Origin: Rhodosporidiobolus odoratus
Lineage: Eukaryota; Basidiomycota; Microbotryomycetes; Sporidiobolales; Sporidiobolaceae
Direction: 5' to 3'
Length of the DNA stretch: 64,000 nucleotides
Assembly: GCA_034387635.1 (NCBI GenBank)
Contig: JAOANU010000010.1
Span: 806,001 to 870,000, forward strand
Below are positions 59,331 to 64,000 of the stretch, piece by piece. The notes under the pieces are model-generated. The model worked only from the letters and a program-made list of their open reading frames with translations. It searched no databases and was not told the DNA's origin. The stretch's first letter is position 1. Each line of letters opens with the position of its first letter. A program made the translations under genes and the position numbers.

Positions 59331-60187
59331 GAGGGTGGTGCACTGGCTGGTGTAGAGCGGGCAATGAAGGGAAAAGTGCTTGCGGGTTCCTTGGACCTGG
59401 GACTCACAGAGGCCGGTGGAGTGAAGCTGTGCGCGATGCAGAGTGTGAGCGAGGTAAGAGAAGTCAGTTTGGAGGCGGGTAAGATGGGTTCCTTGCAGGC
59501 AGGGTAGGGAGCGAAGGTGTCCGCAGAAGGCAGATGACAGAGGGGCGGGGTTGATGCTCAAACAGCTGCACCAACGTTGGAAGTGGACCAAGTTCACTCC
59601 GAGGAGGAGGGAGTGAAGCTGCCACCTTTTTTTCTGCAAGGATGTGGATGGATTGGAGGTGTGTGTCTGAGGAGGGGTGGGGGTTCCACAGAAATGGAAG
59701 GGGAGAGAGAACACTAACGTCCGTCCTTCCAGCTCTCTTGTAGACCGTTCTACCTCTCCCCATTGCTTCTATCCGCTCAACATCTCCTTCTACACCACTT
59801 TTCTGTATGACCCCCAATAGCCTAGGGCTGACCATACCTTCCTCAAGCAAGTCATCGCTGTAGACCAGTGCACGGTCCGCGGAGTTGAAAGGAGTCTTCA
59901 TGCGCCTTGATTCCTGCTTTGCGGTTGTTGGCTATAGCGATTGTGGTATTGGGTCACAACCGGGGAGGTCAGTGGGAGGATGTGAATGCAGGAGTGAAGG
60001 GCAGGGTATAGAGGTGATCAGCAAGAGCAGGAACTGATGATGCAAGCGAGAAGATCACTCATGCAAGGGATTGGGGCACACGGCTATGTGGGCTCTGGGG
60101 GTGCGGCAGAAGAGGCAACATTGAAAGTGGAGGCTGAAAGGACAAGGACTGGCTCACACATATCCTGCTACAGTATATGTCAAAGAC

Positions 60188-60735
60188 CTAGAAATGAAGC
60201 AGGGGGAAGGTGCAGGAAGGGGAGAAGAAGACAAAAGCCAGTTCAAGGATCATCCGTACCTTCAACTTCTTCCTCAACTCCTTCCGCCCTTTCTCATACT
60301 CCTCACGTTTCCACAGGTAGTGCTCCTGGGCCTGCAGCACTCCACAATGCTTGCAGAGCCATTCTGGGTGACCCGCCGTGAGGAAGCGTTTCATTGCTCT
60401 GAGGTCGTTTAAATCAAGGCATAAGCATGAGAGGAGAACGAAGTGGTTTTGCGGTAAGTGGTGGAAGGCAAAGGAAAAGGCTTTGCCAGGAAGGCGTGCG
60501 ACTATGTGACGTATCTACTCTACGCAGCGCTCTGCCCTCCTCTCCTCCCTCCCCACCCGACACCTCCCTCCCCTCAGCTCCCTCCTCTCTACAGAAGCTT
60601 TCCTCCCAGCAGTCCCACATACATCAACGCTACGGATCGCTTCCCGCGGCTCTATGCCACAGTGACGGAGAACGGCGGCGGTGCAGTGAAGCGGTGAATG
60701 GTGGAGGAGAACGGCGGGGGTGCAGCGAAGCGGTG
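60188..60735 (-). mobile_element. LINE-like fragment, copy B (C-terminal Cys segment)
   Basis: The minus frame 60420-60190 reads LDLNDLRAMKRFLTAGHPEW, LCKHCGVLQAQEHYL and then a Lys/Arg/Glu-rich helix. CxxC...H spacing and the preceding hydrophobic helix fit the C-terminal segment of Tad-like LINEs. Bases 60540-60735 hold the conserved upstream segment also seen at 50.8 and 59.2 kb. Confidence 0.6.
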
Positions 60736-61574
60736 AGTTAGTGATGGATTTGGTTCTTCCTCCTCCTTTCTTCCTCTCGCTTCTTTGTCCTCCACTCTCT
60801 TTCGGTGTTGTCCTCTCTGCCTTGTTTTCGCTTCCCCCATCTCTTGTAGTCTACATGGGCCACTGGCCCGACACAGACTTTAAACTTGGAATAAAACAAA
60901 CAAACAAACTATGTGACGTAGAGCGGCCCTGACGGCCCTGACGGCTCTGACGGCGCTCTTGGTCGCACTCTGGGATGCTCACACGTCTTGGGGGGCGAGC
61001 TTGAAATAGTCTGGGGCGGAGAGCGAGAGAGTGAGTTGGGGATGGGGTGGGGTGGATGGGAGTCCATCCGGGTTTGTTTTGCGAGCTGTGTCAGAATTTC
61101 TTGTGCCCCTTCTCATTCATCATCAACGCCGTCACTGCTGTCCTCATCCTCAACTTGGAATAAACAAAGAAACAAACACACGGAGCTCATGCTCCATCCT
61201 GTTCCTGAACACCTTGAACACCTTTCCTCTTTCACACGCTTCCGTGCCTTCCTCTTCCCGCTACACTTGACTCCCTTCTCCCTTAGCAGCCCCTCATCCA
61301 CCGTCTGCTTGCTCGTGCCCCCCTCCATGCGATCATGCCCTGGACGTCAATTGACAAAGAGAGTGGTGCTGGGCAAAATCCGACTAACGTTGACTAGGAG
61401 AGACCGTACTTGAAGGCAGGTTTGTACAGCCGTTCTGCCTTGTTTTTAGCAAGAGGGTTGATTGACTGATTGATTGATCAATTGATTCAGAAACGCAAGA
61501 GAAGAGGGAGGCGAAGCGATTCAAGGAGTGATTGAAACAAAGAAGGGGGATAATATGGCATGGGAGGAAAGGAA

Positions 61575-62420
61575 CTGCAAGACCAGGCGGCACCTTCACC
61601 CTCAGCTTATTCCCCAGCCCCTTCTTTGCCTCCTAGTACTCTTCACAAATCAGCAGGAAGTGCTCCTTCGTTTCCAGCTTCACACTGTGCCCACACCGCC
61701 TAGCCCAGTCATCTTCCGTCAGGAAACGCTTTATTGCGCCCAGATTGTTAGAGTCGAGGCGTAGGCGGGAAAGCAGAGTGGCGTGTCGGCGAAGCAGGCG
61801 ACGAACGGGGCATGTGAACGCCGCGCCGGGCGGGCGGGTGTCGGTGAGTCAAAGACCAGCTCCAACGCTACTTCTGCTTGTACATTGTGTTGCCCACTTG
61901 GCTTACAGGCTGGCGTCATGGAGTTGGAGGAAGGCTGATATCGACACAGGGAGGCGGTGGGGAGGGTTGGGCTGAGAGAGGAGGGCGGGGCGAGGTATCA
62001 GTTCCACTGTGCCATATGTATTGTACTAAGGATTTTTTTCCTCTGGTCCACTCATCTCCCTTGTCCGCACTGCTCTACTCGTCTTTCCGCCCCATCCTTC
62101 ATCCCTTGGCCGTCTGTCCCTCCCGCCTTTCTTTCCGTTTCTTCCTTGCCTCTCTTTCCCCCTTCCTTCTTCCGTCTCGAGCTCCTCATCAAGGCCTTTA
62201 TTTGCCAGTACATTTGCCTTTGCAATTCCTTCGATACCAAGTCCTGGGCACCACTGCACTAGGATCCGGGTGTTGGGGTGGTTCCGGTTGATTCCAAGGA
62301 GTACTATCTTTTGACTTCTGACCACCACTTGCGCTCTGGCTTCAACTACGCCCTCCTTGAGCGAACCATTGCTGCATATGCGGGTGTGGTCCGTAGAGTT
62401 GAGGCGGAGGAGGACTTCAT
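61575..62420 (-). mobile_element. LINE-like fragment, copy A (RNase H to C terminus)
   Basis: The most complete copy. On the minus strand RNase-H-like ILVQWCPGLGIEGIAKANVL then LANKGLDEEL (compare W.PGH.GI.GNE.AD.LA) lies at about 62300-62170. PACKPSGQHN lies near 61900, and NNLGAIKRFLTEDDWARRCG with KEHFLLICEEY at 61760-61600. The catalytic His of the PGH motif is replaced, and in-frame stops occur, so it is inactive. No reverse-transcriptase domain is in the window. Confidence 0.65.
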
Positions 62421-63701
62421 GGTGAGCCGCGATTCCCTCTTTGCGGGAGGGTGCAATGGCAAGGGTAGTCTTGGGTGGAGTGTACCATGGGGCGATAGGA
62501 GAGGGGTGGCGGGAAAGGCGCGGAGGGAGATGTATAGGGGAGAAGTGTAAATTTGTCGGATTGCGTTGCGAGCGATGAGAAAGCGTAGTGAAGGGGATGT
62601 GGTGAAACAGAGGTGTGCTCTCGGTTTGCCAGTCGTAACAGTGAGCAGCGGAAGCGAAATTGGAGGGGAAGGAAATTAGCGTCTACCTCGAGGGCCTGTG
62701 CAGAGGTAATTCCGTATATTTCACAGATGAGACGGCCGGCCAACCGAAGGACGTTTTCGAGCGCTCTGCTGACTACCCCTCCGGGCTTGTACCATCACGC
62801 AGCTCCCAAATCCAACCTCGTTATCGCCGTCGCCCCCACCATCAGCCTTACCGATCTCGGGCTCAGCGCCGACCCTGCTCGTCCAGCAGCGCAACCGCTG
62901 TCAGCGAAGACCTCGCCTCAGTTGCCACCGAAACGATTCGCGCGATGAAGGATAGTAGGTGTTTTGTAGCGCCCAAAATATGGCCCTTCACTCCCTCTGC
63001 GCCAGCTGAATATGGCTCTGTCCTGCTTTCTCTTCGGCTTTGATTGGCCTCTTGCAAGGCTCACCACTTGTTCTGTCTCTTTCTTGATTGGCAACTCCTC
63101 CGCAATGCCCAAACAGACTTTTCCTTCGGCAACAGTTAGTTTGACAACTAGAGTGGGGCGAGCAGTCAGTAACTTCCACCGGGCTGTCCCCAACCTCCAA
63201 TCCTGGCCAATCACTCCATTCCCTTCAGATCCACCAACACCACTGTCACTCTCTTCCTCCCTCTTGCATTGAATGCCCAACGCCTGACATACTAGCAGGT
63301 GGACTCTGCGCCTACTTGTCGCCACTCGGTATGCTTGGGTGTACTCTCAACAACCAACTCACCTCTGAGCGCCATGTTGCCGCCGTCGCTGCTAAAGCGG
63401 CTATATCGCTCACGGCCAGTGCGCAAATGTGATATCACAGGAAGGAATGAGACTGGGACTGTTTGTTCCATACCCAGGTCCAAGTCTGACATGCCCATGT
63501 ACGCTACAAGAGAGACAATCTGCCGCTTGCCTCATCTGCGGAGGATACAGAACGATGTCGCTACAGGCTCTTGAAGTTGAAGTCAATCTTCTTCCTCTCC
63601 ATCTCCGCTTTCACCAATCCTTGTTCCGCCTGGCGATCCGCGCACACACCTCGGTATCACCAAACCCACTGCACCATCGCTTTCTACTCGCCCGCAACAT
63701 A

Positions 63702-64000
63702 GTCCTTGCTTTCCAATTCAATCAGTATACTGCCACTCTGATTGTTAGCAGCTGTCATACCTCACCCTTCCTCCACTTGAATGGTACCCTGTTTGCGCTC
63801 CAGTGCTTGGATAAGCTGAAAGCGCTCTTCTCTCTCTCTCTCTTTCTCCCCCTCTCTCTTTCTCTCTCTCTCTCTCATATGTCTTACAATGAGCACAGAA
63901 AGGTGATAGAGACAGGGAGCAGTTGGAGGAAGGGCGGCAGAGGCAGCTTCTGGTTCTGTCGGTACACATCAGCTGACAGACTGAACTGGGTGATTCGCTC
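63702..64000 (+). repeat. Direct repeat, right copy, runs off the window
   Basis: Identical to 52757-53055 by eye and continuing to the last base. The left flank is unrelated to that of the first copy and has no hexanucleotide array. The repeat unit is therefore longer than 299 bp. Confidence 0.95.

Overview
The window is nuclear DNA from a GC-rich, intron-dense fungus. Short introns interrupt almost every gene (about 94 modelled; donors mostly GTGCGT or GTACGT). The gene set (TRAPPII Trs130, Mob1, Fzo1, CCDC25/Jlp2, GPI12, GPI14, fungal HIS1) and the Helitron-, LINE- and LTR-like debris point to a basidiomycete. A Pucciniomycotina/Microbotryomycete yeast or smut relative is my best inference. 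The genus cannot be read from the sequence.

The window alternates between gene-rich and repeat-rich blocks.
Block 1 (about 0.5-16.3 kb, with gene-poor stretches): ARF GTPase (-), an unrecognised minus-strand gene with an apparent frameshift, an unrecognised plus-strand gene with a TATA box, ribosomal protein L17 (+), CCDC25/Jlp2 (-) and the mitofusin FZO1 (-).
Block 2 (16.3-23.5 kb): no intact gene. It holds a 646-bp, about 99.5% identical copy of the divergent RACK1/RPL12 promoter with the first exons of both genes, plus short dispersed repeats.
Block 3 (23.5-45.8 kb): dense and mostly divergent or convergent pairs: RACK1 (-)/RPL12 (+), PPE1 (+), TRS130 (-)/GPI14 (+), RIO1 (-), a small membrane protein (-)/MOB1 (+), POLD4 (+), HIS1 (-)/GPI12 (+), ETF-beta (+).
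Block 4 (45.8-64 kb): one tRNA-Leu and otherwise transposon debris: a Helitron-like fragment, LINE RNase-H and C-terminal fragments, two 140-bp LTRs, a (CTTCTC)n array and a 299-bp perfect direct repeat that runs off the window edge.

Functionally these are housekeeping genes: translation (RPL17, RPL12, RACK1, RIO1), membrane traffic (ARF, TRS130), GPI-anchor synthesis (GPI14, GPI12), mitochondria (FZO1, ETF-beta), cell cycle and replication (MOB1, POLD4, PPE1) and histidine synthesis (HIS1).

The most unusual property is gene architecture. There is a start codon apparently split by an intron (RACK1), an exon that is only ATG (RPL17), an exon whose only coding content is the stop codon (CCDC25), microexons of 8, 11, 12, 15 and 15 nt, and seven apparent GC-AG introns. 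I reconstructed exon boundaries by hand from splice signals, reading phase and remembered family sequence. The closing reading phase of every exon was checked, but no alignment was run.
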